From Eublepharis macularius (taxonomy: Eukaryota > Chordata > Lepidosauria > Squamata > Eublepharidae), in the NCBI RefSeq assembly GCF_028583425.1, contig NC_072794.1, positions 26,905,232 to 26,969,231 on the forward strand: DNA of 64,000 bases. The letters run 5' to 3'. This document shows positions 1 through 9,893 of the stretch, one piece after another (the first letter of the stretch is position 1; each line of letters begins with the position of its first letter). A program made the position numbers and the translations under genes. The notes under the pieces are model-generated. The model was given only the letters and a program-made list of their open reading frames with translations, made no database searches and was not told the origin of the DNA.

Positions 1-1560
1 AAATAAAATTAATCCTTATATCTAAAATAATTTTTCCTTAGTAATATATCAATAAATTCCATCAGAAAAAAGCTGGGGAGGCCTATTGGGATGCAGGTCC
101 AGTATAATTTCTAGGACTGTTCTTACTTCATCATGTGGAATATTTGTGTAAAAAGCAGAAGCATCCATTGTTACAAAACCAGAACGACCTGGGACTTGTT
201 TCTTTTCTATTTTGTTTATGAGATCCTTAGTATCGTTAATAAAAGATGCTGACCCTACCTACAAAAGGTTTCAGAAATGTACTGTGAAAGTGGTTCCAGG
301 ACTGACCCTGAACCTGACACAACTGGACATCCCAGTGGAGGAAAACCAGTGGATTTTGGGTATAACATAAAACACGGGGACCCTAGGATGATCATTTAAC
401 AAAAAATTGAAAGTGGACTCATCTATATAATTCATGTTCACTGCCTCCTGTAATGTGATTTTAATGATCTGCTTTATTTGATTAGTGGGATCTTTATTAG
501 CAATCTCATAGCAGGAACGATCACTCCGTTGTGTAACCTCCACGTTGAGTTCAAGATGACCTTTATTGGCCTGCTTAATAACAATTGTTTCATCCTTAGC
601 CAGATTCTTCAAAGCTCTATGCTCTTGTAATGTCAAATTATGTCTGTTGGTACTATAAAAATGTTCCAAATTGTCTAAATCTCTCAATACCCGCTTTTCA
701 AAACCTGCAAAGATGGATCATTAACTGCTGGCAAGAAAGTAGATTTTGGTCGGAATTTAGTGTCCTCTGTATACATCAAATTCCCCCCAAATGATGTTAA
801 TTCTAATTGTCTTATTAACAGAAAAAATTCACCCTTGTTTGAAAAGCATTATACCTAGGAGTTGGTACAAATCCTAAACCTAGGTTCAGCACCCTTTGTT
901 CTATAGTTGTGGGGATGTGGAAGGATAGATTAGTAAATCCCTTCCTCCCTCTCCTGTACAGGAAAAACTTTTTTAAAAAGTTCCCTGGCCTTTTTAGGCT
1001 TTCTCTCCAAATATGGTCTGCTAATACCGTAATCCTCCCCAGAATTCAAATGTGTCAAATCAGCACCTGAAACCCTCTTTTTGATTGGTGAAGTAGAAAA
1101 CTACAATTTATATACCTTGGCCAATGTATACTCCCTTGAGTCTCTATTGAATTTTCGAAGTTTAATATCCCTTTGTTCGCAAATTGCTCGATACTCGTCT
1201 CCATTTCCACTATACGCATGTCAAACGCATTAGGCATGGCAGTTTGCTCCAATGACTCAATACTAGTTTTTAGAGAATACATCTCCTGATTAGACTTCTC
1301 TGTTATTAATAACATAAGGTCCATGGAGCATTTATTTACTATTGAGAACCATTTTAACCTGAACTCTTCATTGTCGAAAAACATAGCCGGAGCTTTCTGA
1401 ATTCTGAGCCCCCAAGGAATAAAATTTGCCTTTACATAATCTGTCAGGGAGACAGCATGTAAAAATAATCTAGTTTTTCTTTTTTAAAAACAATAATTGA
1501 GCCCAGTCCACATTTGCACTGCCAGATTGTTCTTCCAACATAGTTGGGATGTTTGACAAG
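1..1560 (-). mobile_element. Penelope-like retroelement (PLE), fragment of the coding region
   Basis: The minus strand encodes pieces of a Penelope-like reverse transcriptase ORF. Recognisable stretches are an N-terminal part around 1055-1480 (NKCSMDLMLLI, FDNEEFRLKW), a middle part at 270-690 (LTLQEHRALKNLAKD, HPRVPVFYVIPKIH) and the start of the RT core at 1-240 (TKDLINKIE, VTMDASAFYTNIPHDE). The TMDVSSLYTNIP type of motif is characteristic of PLE RTs, which are related to telomerase and usually carry a C-terminal GIY-YIG endonuclease. That C-terminal part would lie left of the window. The frame is broken several times, so this is a dead copy. It may be the same family as the PLE piece at 32234-33507, but the two cover different parts of the element and cannot be compared directly. 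Confidence 0.8.
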
Positions 1561-1709
1561 ATTCTTTATTTGCTTCAGTATATGCAAATTGATTGCTCCA
1601 CTGTGGGACTATAGCACCAACCGTAAATCATTGCCTAAATACATACATTTGCAAATGAAAGGGAGGCATTACCTCAGAGAGATCATTCCAGTGATTTAAT
1701 GGATACTAA

Positions 1710-1797
1710 CAGTGAAATCCTAAGCAGAGTTACGCCAGTGTAAGTCCATTGAAATCAATGGGCTTAGAGTGGAGAAACTCTGCTTAGGATTTCACTG
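1710..1797. mobile_element. 88-bp palindromic MITE, TAA-type target site
   Basis: The element is close to a full palindrome: CAGTGAAATCCTAAGCAGAG at the left end is answered by CTCTGCTTAGGATTTCACTG at the right end. The left flank is CTAA and the right flank CAAGG, where the uninterrupted relative at about 12650 reads CTAAGG, so a 3-bp TAA duplication with one later change (TAA/CAA) fits. A 3-bp TWA duplication points to the PIF/Harbinger group. It has no coding capacity. Related copies are at 11477, 18809, 23619, 27966, 30310, 30868 and 33945. Confidence 0.75.
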
Positions 1798-1822
1798 CAA
1801 GGCACAGGGTAACAAAGCAACA

Positions 1823-2053
1823 TATTTAATAAAAATAATAACATTCAATTTATATACCACCCACTCAGAGTGGCTTACAAAGTATGTTATCTCCACAACA
1901 ATCACTGTGTGAGGTGATGGGCTGAGTGAGCTCTAGTGAGCTGTGACTAGCCCAAGGTCACCCAGCTGGCTTCAAGCAGAGGAGTGGGGAATCAACCCCA
2001 GTTCTCTAGATTAGAGTCCTGCCGCTCTTAACCACTACACCAAACTGGCTCTT
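1823..2053 (-). mobile_element. tRNA-derived SINE, minus orientation
   Basis: Read on the minus strand, the head near 2053 begins AGAGCCAGTTTGGTGTAGTGG (A-box-like TGGTGTAGTGG) and continues to a B-box-like GGTTGATTCCC. The body has CCAGCTGGGTGACCTTGGGC, and the A/T-rich ATTATTTTTATTA tail is at 1823-1840. This is the standard layout of a Pol III-transcribed SINE moved by LINE machinery. It sits inside the repeat at 1640-2180; the uninterrupted sequence at about 12680 shows the insertion point. Confidence 0.85.
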
Positions 2054-2180
2054 AAGAAAGGACTGGTGGGAGCAAGCAATATGAAATTTTATCAGTCCCT
2101 GGAAAAGTACAGCTACCAATGTCCTTTAATAAACTTTGTGTATCTTCACTCATAAGAATGAAAGAATTTGTATATGTTTC

Positions 2181-2378
2181 ATCGACAGGAGGAGTCAGAG
2201 CAGATCCATGAATGATGAGAAGTAGTTAGGGCCCAAAGAAAAACAGATGTTGGTCAGTGCTGTGGGCTTCTTTATTCTTGTTTTTGTCCTGCTTTTTGCC
2301 TTAATACACAAAACTCGTTCCAAAACTTTAATGTAAGGCTGGACAACCTGGTTCCATAGTACCTTTGCAGGTGCCAAG
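2181..2378. other. Short stretch with nothing recognised
   Basis: A/T-rich sequence between the repeat and the LTR element. It ends in CCAAG (2374-2378), which is the left copy of the 5-bp target duplication of the LTR element. I see no gene here. Confidence 0.5.
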
Positions 2379-3403
2379 TGTCCGGGGTCTGAGTCCCAGC
2401 CCCCAGACTTGGTAGGAGGGAACAGCAGGTCAGCCGGGCTGACAGGCAAACAGAGGGGGCAGCCAGCAGACAGCAGGTCAACTGGTCAGCCAGCTGACAG
2501 CAGGTCAACCCCTCCCACAGGCAAATGGAGCCAGAACCTGCCGGTGCCAGGGGCAAGGGGCAAAAGCCCAGGGCCTCAGGAGGCAGGGGGAGACAGAGAG
2601 AGGCCAGCGAGTCCCACTCCCCTAGGGAGGGAAAGGGGGCTAGGCAAGGCAGAAGGGGGCAAGGGCAGAGGGATTGGGAGCCCAGCAGTCACCCACCCAA
2701 AGACCTTACCTGAGGAGGAGAAGCAGCAGCAGCCCCAACAACCCAAAGCCACGCCCCAGCTAGAAAATAGTAGCCTGGCCCAGGGGTTGCCAAAAGCCAA
2801 GCCACTCCAGGTGGGGCTATTGGAGGCACTCTGCAGGAAGCCCTGGGCAACCAGCCAAGGAGCCGCAGCTGGACCCACCTTCAGCCATCAGCTCAGCCAG
2901 GGAGGCCGAGCTGCTAGCCAGGGGACTGCAGCTGGACAGGCCTTCAGCAATCAGCCAAGGCAGGGAGGCTGGGCAGCCAGAGAACAAGGCACAGCTGGTG
3001 CTGGTCAGTGGGGCCACATCAGCTACCCCAGCTGCAACTGCTTGGTGCAGCCCAAGGCCAGGCTGGAAGAGGGGTGGGGCAGTAGAAGGAAGCCCTATAA
3101 AAGCTGGCTGGGAAGAGCCCTGTGGTGGTGGGTGTGAGTGAGGAGTGATGATGTGGAGTGAGAGCAGTAAGATGCAAGGGTGGAGGCTTGGAGGAGAGTC
3201 CTGGAAGGAGGAGATGAAGGAGGACGCAGAGGGTAAGCAGGCCAGGTTGAGCAGGCCAGCGAGTGGACTGAGAGGGAGTCTGGGTGAGGTATACCGCCCC
3301 TCCTTCCACAGAGCAGGGTCCTGCAGAATCCCTGGCCCCCCTGTGACGTCAGGAGCAGACCGCCCAGGGCCACGCCCAGCGGCAGCAGCGGCAAGCCCTG
3401 ACA
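2379..3403 (+). repeat. 5' LTR of the Gmr1-like element
   Basis: 1025 bp, starting TGTCCGGGGTCTGAG and ending GCCCTGACA. It contains a TATA box, TATAAAA, at 3096-3102, which would place the U3/R border shortly after. It is G/C-rich, with purine-rich tandem-like stretches (CAGCAGGTCAA repeats near 2477-2510). Confidence 0.93.
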
Positions 3404-3689
3404 AGTTGGTGGCCCGTACGGGGAGAGACGTTCCGATGCAGGCGCCAGTCAAGGGGCGGCCTCCCAAGGCTGCCGCCCCAGCGGAGCTCGGACCGTGGCT
3501 GGAGGAACGCCAGGATAGGATGTGGGGAAAGCTGGAGGCAGCCTACCCAGCCGCTCCAGTGGAACTAGCACAGACAGCGGAGCTGCAGATGCAAGCTGGC
3601 GCGCTCACTGAGGCCTTGCCAAGGGTTTGCGCCCTCGTTTGGGAAAATAACCCACCGCCTGGCAAGCAGGTGCAGAGTCTATGCGCCAC

Positions 3690-3960
3690 CGTGAAGATAG
3701 GCCGGCTGATCCTACAAGCCCTGTTGGACTCTGGGAGTGCAGTCTCAGCAATTCGGCCCCAGCTCCTCCCAGCTGCCACCCCAGTGCACCGCTGGATCCC
3801 GGTGACAGATGTGATGGGCTGCACCCAGCCGTACCCTACGGCCCTAATCACAATAGAGTACCTAGGGGTCCACCACCAAATGGAAGTTGCCCAGTTAGCT
3901 CACCTACCTGTACCAATACTGCTGGGAAGAGATGCCCCGGGGTTCTTCAGGCTCCTCCAG
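3690..3960 (+). other. Protease part of the Gmr1-like element
   Basis: Retropepsin-like region with the active-site signature LDSGSAVSAI near 3724 and the flap/hinge-like ILLGRD near 3925. In LTR elements this protease cuts the polyprotein. Here it is the first recognisable domain after the 5' LTR. Confidence 0.8.
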
Positions 3961-4339
3961 CAGGCAGCGGAGAAATTGGGAAGAGACACCCCAGAGATCG
4001 CCGGGTCTCGGCTGAAGGCGGCAGGGGAATTGACAGACCCACAAGTTGCCACCGCTCTGCAAGTGGAGGAGGCCAACGACCCGGGAGAGGGTCCCTCCAC
4101 CAGACCAGGGGCAGAACCACGGACTGGAGACGCAGTTGGAACCCTGGCAGACCACCCATTCCGTGAGGCTCAAGGGGCAGATGAGTCCTTGCAGCGCTTG
4201 CGAGAGACAGCCGCTCGTGAGGAGGAGCAAGTGCGGGATGAACGGAGGTCCCAACGGCTCCCTCGCATCGAGAAGCAAGGAGGGGTTTGGGTCCGCCTAG
4301 CTCGTGCCCCAAATGGCCAGGGGGAGGTCCGCCAACTAC

Positions 4340-5400
4340 TCGTGCCAGCAGCCTATCGGGCAGAAGTCCTCCGCACGGCCCATGAGCACGCTTGGGCCGG
4401 GCACCTGGGGCACCACAAGACCCTGAGGAAGGTTCTTGAGCAATTCTTCTGGCCCTCCGTGAATGCAGACGTGAAGGCCCACTGCCGCTCGTGTCCCACC
4501 TGCCAGCGGGTGGCAGCCCGCCGCCCGCCGAAGGCCCCCCTCTCCCCGCTGCCCGTCATGGAGACGCCCTTCCAACGCATCGCAATGGACTTCATCGGAC
4601 CGCTGCCACGCACACCCCGGGGCCATCGCTTTGCCCTGGTGATTGTGGACTATGCCACGCGGTTCCCCGAGGTCATCCCGCTGAAGACCATGCAGACCCC
4701 AGGGATGGTACGGGCCCTGTCCAAGTTTTTCGCGATGGTGGGGCTGCCAGACGAAATTTTGACGGATCGGGGGGGCCCGTTCCGTGCCACAGCCATGCGC
4801 CAGCTCTGCCGGAATTTGGGGATCCGGCAGGTGTTCACCTCGGCTTACCACCCTCAAACAGACGGGTTGGCAGAGCGGCTGAACCAGACCATCAAGGAGG
4901 CCCTGAAGAAGATGACGCGGGACAAGACTCACCAGTGGGACTTGTACATTGACCCGCTCATGTTTGCCCTCCGGGAGACCACGCAGGCCTCCACCGGCTT
5001 CAGCCCATTCGAGCTGCTATATGGGCGCAAGCCAAGGGGGATGCTCTCCCGGCTGATGGAACGCTGGGGGCCCCGGGCCAGCAGCCCCGCACCCCCCATA
5101 CAGGAGTATGTGAGCCGGCTCCGTGACCGGGTGCAACAGTCCCAAGCGGAGGCAAATCGCAGACTGACTCGCACCCAGTCAAAGCAAAAGGCCGCCTATG
5201 ACCGGGGTGCACGGATGAGGACTTTCCAGGCCGGAGAGAAGGTCCTCGTGCATCACTCGGTGTTCCCAAGAGAGGAAGGGGACCCATGGAGGGGTCCCTA
5301 CCAGATTCGAAGGGTGCTGGGCCCCACCACCTACGAAGTCCAGTGTGGGGTTGGCCGGCGTCGGCGGAAAACCCTGCATGTGAACCTCCTAAAGCAGTGG
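4340..5400 (+). other. Integrase part of the Gmr1-like element, located before RT
   Basis: The zinc-binding HHCC finger (H...H, then CRSCPTC) spans about 4375-4505. The DDE core follows, with MDFIGPL near 4587, TDRGGPF near 4762 and LAERLNQ near 4867. The GPY/F-type tail is near 5296 (WRGPYQIRR). The domain lies upstream of RT, the reverse of most Ty3/Gypsy elements. Confidence 0.88.
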
Positions 5401-5639
5401 CACGAGCGCCCAAAAGAGGAGTGCGGCGTGGCTGAGGACCCGCTAGAGCTCCCTGACAGTGTGCTGCCTTGGACCACTGATGCCCCGGAGTTCGAGGAGC
5501 CCAAGGTGGACCCTCAGCTCGACCCAGCTCAGAGGGCCCAGCTACAAGACCTCTGGGCTCGGATTCCCGGGGTCTTCTCCCGCAGGCCGGGCAGCACGAG
5601 CCTGATCCAACATGCCATTCCAACAGACCCGGGGCAGAC

Positions 5640-6900
5640 AGCCCGGGCTACCTGGCGCCCCATCCCCAGGAAGCGGTGGGAGGCAGTGGAGAAGGAGACC
5701 GACGAGATGCTCAGGCTTGGGGTAATCGAGCCCTCGCGAAGCGCTTGGAGGAGCCCGATAGTCTTGGTGCCCAAGCCAGATGGGACCACCCGATTTTGCA
5801 TCGACTATCGTGAACTGAATAAGGTGGCCCAGTTCGATGCATACCCCATGCCCCGAGCAGATGTGTTGGTAGACCACCTAGGGTCCGCCCGCTACCTGTC
5901 GGCCCTAGACTTGACGAAGGGCTACTGGCAAGTGCCCGTGCGGCCAGCGGACCGGGAGAAGACAGCCTTTGCCACCCCACGAGGCCTCTTCCAGTTCAAG
6001 AAGATGCCGTTTGGTCTACACGGGGCAGCTGCCACGTTTCAGCGGCTGGTGGACCAAGTGCTGGGAGAGTGCCGGGCGTATGCAATGGCGTACATAGATG
6101 ACATCATCATCTTCAGCCCAGACTGGCCCACCCACCTCCAACACTTGGAAGCTGTCATGGGGGCCCTCCAGCGAGCCGGACTACGGGCTAACCCAAAGAA
6201 GAGCCACCTGGGGGTTCCAGGAACTCCAGTACCTGGGCTTTGTGGTCGGGGGAGGCCGAGTTCGCCCACCACCAGACAAGGTGGCCTCGATAGCTGATGC
6301 CCCCCAGCCCCGGACCAAGAAGCAGGTCCGACGTTTCCTGGGACTACTGGGGTATTACGGGCGGTTCATCCCCCACTTTGCCTCCCGAGCCGCCCCCCTG
6401 ACAGACTGCTTAAAGAAGGGGCTGCCCAACCAAGTCCGGTGGACCCCAGCACTAGAAGCAGCTTTCAAGGACCTGCAGTCAGCCCTCTCTAATACCACAG
6501 CCCTGTGGAACCCGGACTTTGACCAACCCTTTACGCTGGCCACAGACGCTTCTGACACCGGCCTTGGGGCAGTCCTGACTCAGGAACGTGACGGAACCGA
6601 CGTCCCCATCCTCTTCCTGAGTCGGAAGCTGCAGCCCGCAGAGAGGCGCTATGCAACAGTGGAGCGGGAGGCCCTAGCGGTCAAGTGGGCAGTGGGGGCC
6701 CTGCAATACTACCTGGCCAATAATCCCTTTGTCCTACTAACGGACCATGCACCCCTGCAATGGCTCCACCGCATGAAGGCACACAACCCCCGTGTGCTGC
6801 GGTGGTACCTCTCCCTCCTCCCCTTCCGGTTCACCATCAAGTACCGCAAGGGGGCGCAGCATGTGGATGCAGACTTCATGTCCCGCATGTTTGAGTCTGA
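5640..6900 (+). other. Reverse transcriptase and RNase H region of the Gmr1-like element
   Basis: RT motifs in order are VPKPDGTTRFCIDYRELN, ALDLTKGYWQVPV, MPFGLHGAAATFQ and the catalytic AYIDDIIIF. RNase H motifs follow: LATDASDTGLGAVL, EREALAVKWA, LLTDHAPLQWL, DADFMSR. These are typical Ty3/Gypsy forms. Together they make DNA from the element RNA. No integrase follows them. Confidence 0.9.
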
Positions 6901-6937
6901 CCCTGACCCCCACAACTCAAAGCTAAGTGGGGGGGGG

Positions 6938-7962
6938 TGTCCGGGGTCTGAGTCCCAGCCCCCAGACTTGGTAGGAGGGAACAGCAGGTCAGCCGGGCTG
7001 ACAGGCAAACAGAGGGGGCAGCCAGCAGACAGCAGGTCAACTGGTCAGCCAGCTGACAGCAGGTCAACCCCTCCCACAGGCAAATGGAGCCAGAACCTGC
7101 CGGTGCCAGGGGCAAGGGGCAAAAGCCCAGGGCCTCAGGAGGCAGGGGGAGACAGAGAGAGGCCAGCGAGTCCCACTCCCCTAGGGAGGGAAAGGGGGCT
7201 AGGCAAGACAGAAGGGGGCAAGGGCAGAGGGATTGGGAGCCCAGCAGTCACCCACCCAAAGACCTTACCTGAGGAGGAGAAGCAGCAGCAGCCCCAACAA
7301 CCCAAAGCCACGCCCCAGCTAGAAAATAGTAGCCTGGCCCAGGGGTTGCCAAAAGCCAAGCCACTCCAGGTGGGGCTATTGGAGGCACTCTGCAGGAAGC
7401 CCTGGGCAACCAGCCAAGGAGCCGCAGCTGGACCCACCTTCAGCCATCAGCTCAGCCAGGGAGGCCGAGCTGCTAGCCAGGGGACTGCAGCTGGACAGGC
7501 CTTCAGCAATCAGCCAAGGCAGGGAGGCTGGGCAGCCAGAGAACAAGGCACAGCTGGTGCTGGTCAGTGGGGCCACATCAGCTACCCCAGCTGCAACTGC
7601 TTGGTGCAGCCCAAGGCCAGGCTGGAAGAGGGGTGGGGCAGTAGAAGGAAGCCCTATAAAAGCTGGCTGGGAAGAGCCCTGTGGTGGTGGGTGTGAGTGA
7701 GGAGTGATGATGTGGAGTGAGAGCAGTAAGATGCAAGGGTGGAGGCTTGGAGGAGAGTCCTGGAAGGAGGAGATGAAGGAGGACGCAGAGGGTAAGCAGG
7801 CCAGGTTGAGCAGGCCAGCGAGTAGACTGAGAGGGAGTCTGGGTGAGGTATACCGCCCCTCCTTCCACAGAGCAGGGTCCTGCAGAATCCCTGGCCCCCC
7901 TGTGACGTCAGGAGCAGACCGCCCAGGGCCACGCCCAGCGGCAGCAGCGGCAAGCCCTGACA
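6938..7962 (+). repeat. 3' LTR of the Gmr1-like element
   Basis: Same 1025-bp sequence as the 5' LTR, with about two differences seen by eye (about 0.2 per cent). The TATA box is at 7655-7661. The right flank CCAAG completes the target duplication. Confidence 0.93.
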
Positions 7963-7967
7963 CCAAG

Positions 7968-9257
7968 TATCTTTCTGAGAAATAGCAAAATCATGGCATG
8001 CTGTAACCACAAACTAGGCTGATCAAATGCAACTGAGGACATTCAACAAAGAGGCTTCCTCGGCATGCCTGGAGATCCTGGTGTACCAATACTAGTGCTT
8101 GTTTAATATTTGCCTTTGAATGAGAAAGAGTTTAGGTGGACTAGGTACGTGGCCTCTGAAGAAGTAGATCTATGAAACGTGTGGTTTTTATAGATGGCCC
8201 TTTGTTGAGGTAGGGTTTTTCCCCACACACTCCTGTTGTTCATGGTCCCACCTGTAAAAGAGAAGACAACAGGATTACAGATTGTTTATTAATAGCAGAG
8301 ACTTACCTGGAGGACAGATGTTTCTCCTGGAGCATCCCTCTTTTGCGCACCTACAAGAGAAAGAAGAAAAGGCTGCATTATTCCCAGAATCTTGTGGATT
8401 TATATTGATTGTGTACTTACGGCCGATAATTATGAGACGTTGTTGTTGAATTTACAAATGTGTATCTTCAATTGTAATGTAATTGACAATATCTGGAATG
8501 TTGAATGGAATTTGTAGGAATTTTTAAATATTCCACATTATTTGTATAAGCATGTAGTCACTCTGCACGCTCAAATTTTTGATATTTATAAACTCGTATT
8601 TATTATTGACATCAGTGATATTTCTATTCCCTCAGCTGTGGGTTGCCCACTCTTTGTATTGTGCAACTGAGGACATGGCTCTTGTTGAGAGATAAATAAC
8701 AGGAATTTTTGCAAGTGCAGCTTTTCTCTCACCAGCATAGCAAAGCATATGCTCTTCAACGTAACTATTAGAGGCACATGAGCACTGTCATCTTCTGCAC
8801 CTGCCAATCCTTGCTGGAAATTGGAACATTCAACTATTTTGCTATCTGCTGGCTGCAAAAATAAACTTCTGTCTTTCCCTGCTTGAGTGGCTCCAGCATT
8901 CTAGGAAAATGACAAACACCGTAACAAGCAGGGAGCTGATTTGAATGGCCCAGGGCCATTTTTTTCAAAGTCTCATAATCAGAATATGTTTTTCGCCAAC
9001 CAGACTTCAGATCTTATCTAAGAAAAATATTAAAAACACAGCATGTAAAAGAAGTTCATTTAACTGCAACAAAACTACCCTCCGGCGTCAATCAGAGCAC
9101 ACATTTAGTGAATATTTAAAAGTAATGAAAAGGGTGGTCTCTCCACATTCTATATACATTCTAATACTTGAAGAACACAGTCTTTTTTTCTTGCCAGGCA
9201 CTTTGTCTTTAGCAGCCACCACACCCACCTCTTCTTCTCTACATGAACACACAGACC
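7968..9257. other. Intergenic sequence, probably partly old PLE untranslated sequence
   Basis: No ORF or gene is recognisable. At 8156-8178 the order CTGAAGA ... GAAAC resembles a hammerhead core as found in PLE ends, but no closing stems could be drawn. The rest is A/T-rich unique-looking sequence. Confidence 0.35.
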
Positions 9258-9462
9258 TTCCTTATTCTGAGTTAGATCCTTGTAGAATCAAGGTCAGTAT
9301 TATCTGTTCAGAGTGGCAGCAGCTTTCCAGGGTCTCAGGCTGACATCTTCCACATTACCTACTACTTAATTTTTTAAAAAACTGGAGATGCTGGGATTTG
9401 AACCTGGCACCTTGCGCATGCAAAGCAAATGCTCTACCACTGACCCATGGCCTCTCCAGGCC
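9258..9462 (-). mobile_element. Second tRNA-derived SINE family, minus orientation, old copy
   Basis: On the minus strand the head near 9460 reads GGCCATGGGTCAGTGGTAGAGCAT with an A-box-like core, and GGTTCAAATCCC serves as B box. The body contains the complement of ATCAAGGTCAGTATTATCTG. Further copies, all in the same orientation, are at 11694, 14657, 22400 and 41180. Confidence 0.75.
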
Positions 9463-9892
9463 AAGGAAAAGCACCATCTGCTAATTTTTTTCTTTCCAGA
9501 ATTTTGTTTAAGGTCTTAGAAGAGGAGAATGGCAACCTGTTGGGTGAGATGTGCTGTGTGACTTAAAAGTTTGCATACACATATGGAAGCTGATCTAATA
9601 AATGCAGTAATTATCTACAAGAAAGCACAGGGCTCCTGTATTTTTAGTAGTTGTAGGAAAGGAAATTATGCCCGTTTGCAGCTTCTCATCCTTGCTAGGA
9701 TTTTTTATTTATTTCTCTAATTTATAGTTTGCCTTTCTCACTAAGACCCAAGGCGGATTACAGAATAAAGAAAGAGATTTAAAAATGTATCCATACAAGA
9801 TAAGATATCCAATGAATGCAAAGGGCTTAGGAATACAAAATTCAAAGACAACATAAGCAACAGTGGAAGAGAAAACTGCCCAAACAGCAAAC
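9463..9892 (-). mobile_element. LINE 3'-end relic (about 9695-9892) preceded by sequence with nothing recognised
   Basis: 9695-9770 reads on the minus strand as GTAATCCGCCTTGGGTCTTAGTGAGAAAGGC followed by an AAATAAAT tail, the 3' end of a LINE family. The same end is seen at 12395-12440, 16040-16085 and 63903-63935. Bases 9463-9694 show nothing identifiable. Confidence 0.55.
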
Positions 9893-9893
9893 T

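Larger units (their letters stand above)
1640..2180 (+). repeat. Third, interrupted copy of the repeat that forms the 12.4/15.7-kb inverted duplication
   Basis: Outside its two insertions this stretch matches the left arm at about 12605-12785 in the same orientation: AAATGAAAGGGAGG, then CTCAGAGAGATCA, then GGCACAGGGTA, then GAAAGGACTGG, then the stretch around CAGTCCCTGGAAAAGTACAG. It is interrupted by a palindromic MITE (1710-1797) and by a tRNA-derived SINE (1823-2053), neither of which is in the arm copies. It lies directly upstream (in minus-strand sense) of the PLE coding fragment, so the repeat may be the 5' untranslated or pseudo-LTR part of that PLE; this is inference. Confidence 0.7.
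2379..7962 (+). mobile_element. Ty3/Gypsy LTR retrotransposon, Gmr1-like, young
   Basis: A 5584-bp element bounded by two 1025-bp direct repeats (TG...CA ends) and flanked by the 5-bp duplication CCAAG (2374-2378 and 7963-7967). The internal region is about 3.5 kb and codes, in order, for an aspartic protease (LDSGS), an integrase (HHCC zinc finger, D-D-E core, GPY module), a reverse transcriptase (YIDD) and an RNase H. Integrase before RT is unusual for Ty3/Gypsy and is the arrangement described for Gmr1-type elements. I recognise no gag region. A possible primer-binding site (TGGTGGCCCGTACGG) begins at 3407, and a G-rich tract resembling a polypurine tract precedes the 3' LTR. The coding region looks nearly whole, with at least one break. 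I count only about two differences between the LTRs, so the insertion is recent. GC content is far above the flanks. Confidence 0.93.

Noticed and set aside
2409-3137. Open frame of 242 codons starting inside the 5' LTR, repeated in the 3' LTR
   Set aside because: It lies wholly in LTR sequence with simple G/C-rich composition and no domain; it is a by-product of base composition.
8156-8178. CTGAAGA ... GAAAC, a hammerhead core order
   Set aside because: No convincing stem I, stem III or cleavage triplet could be drawn around it; kept only as a hint of PLE-derived sequence.
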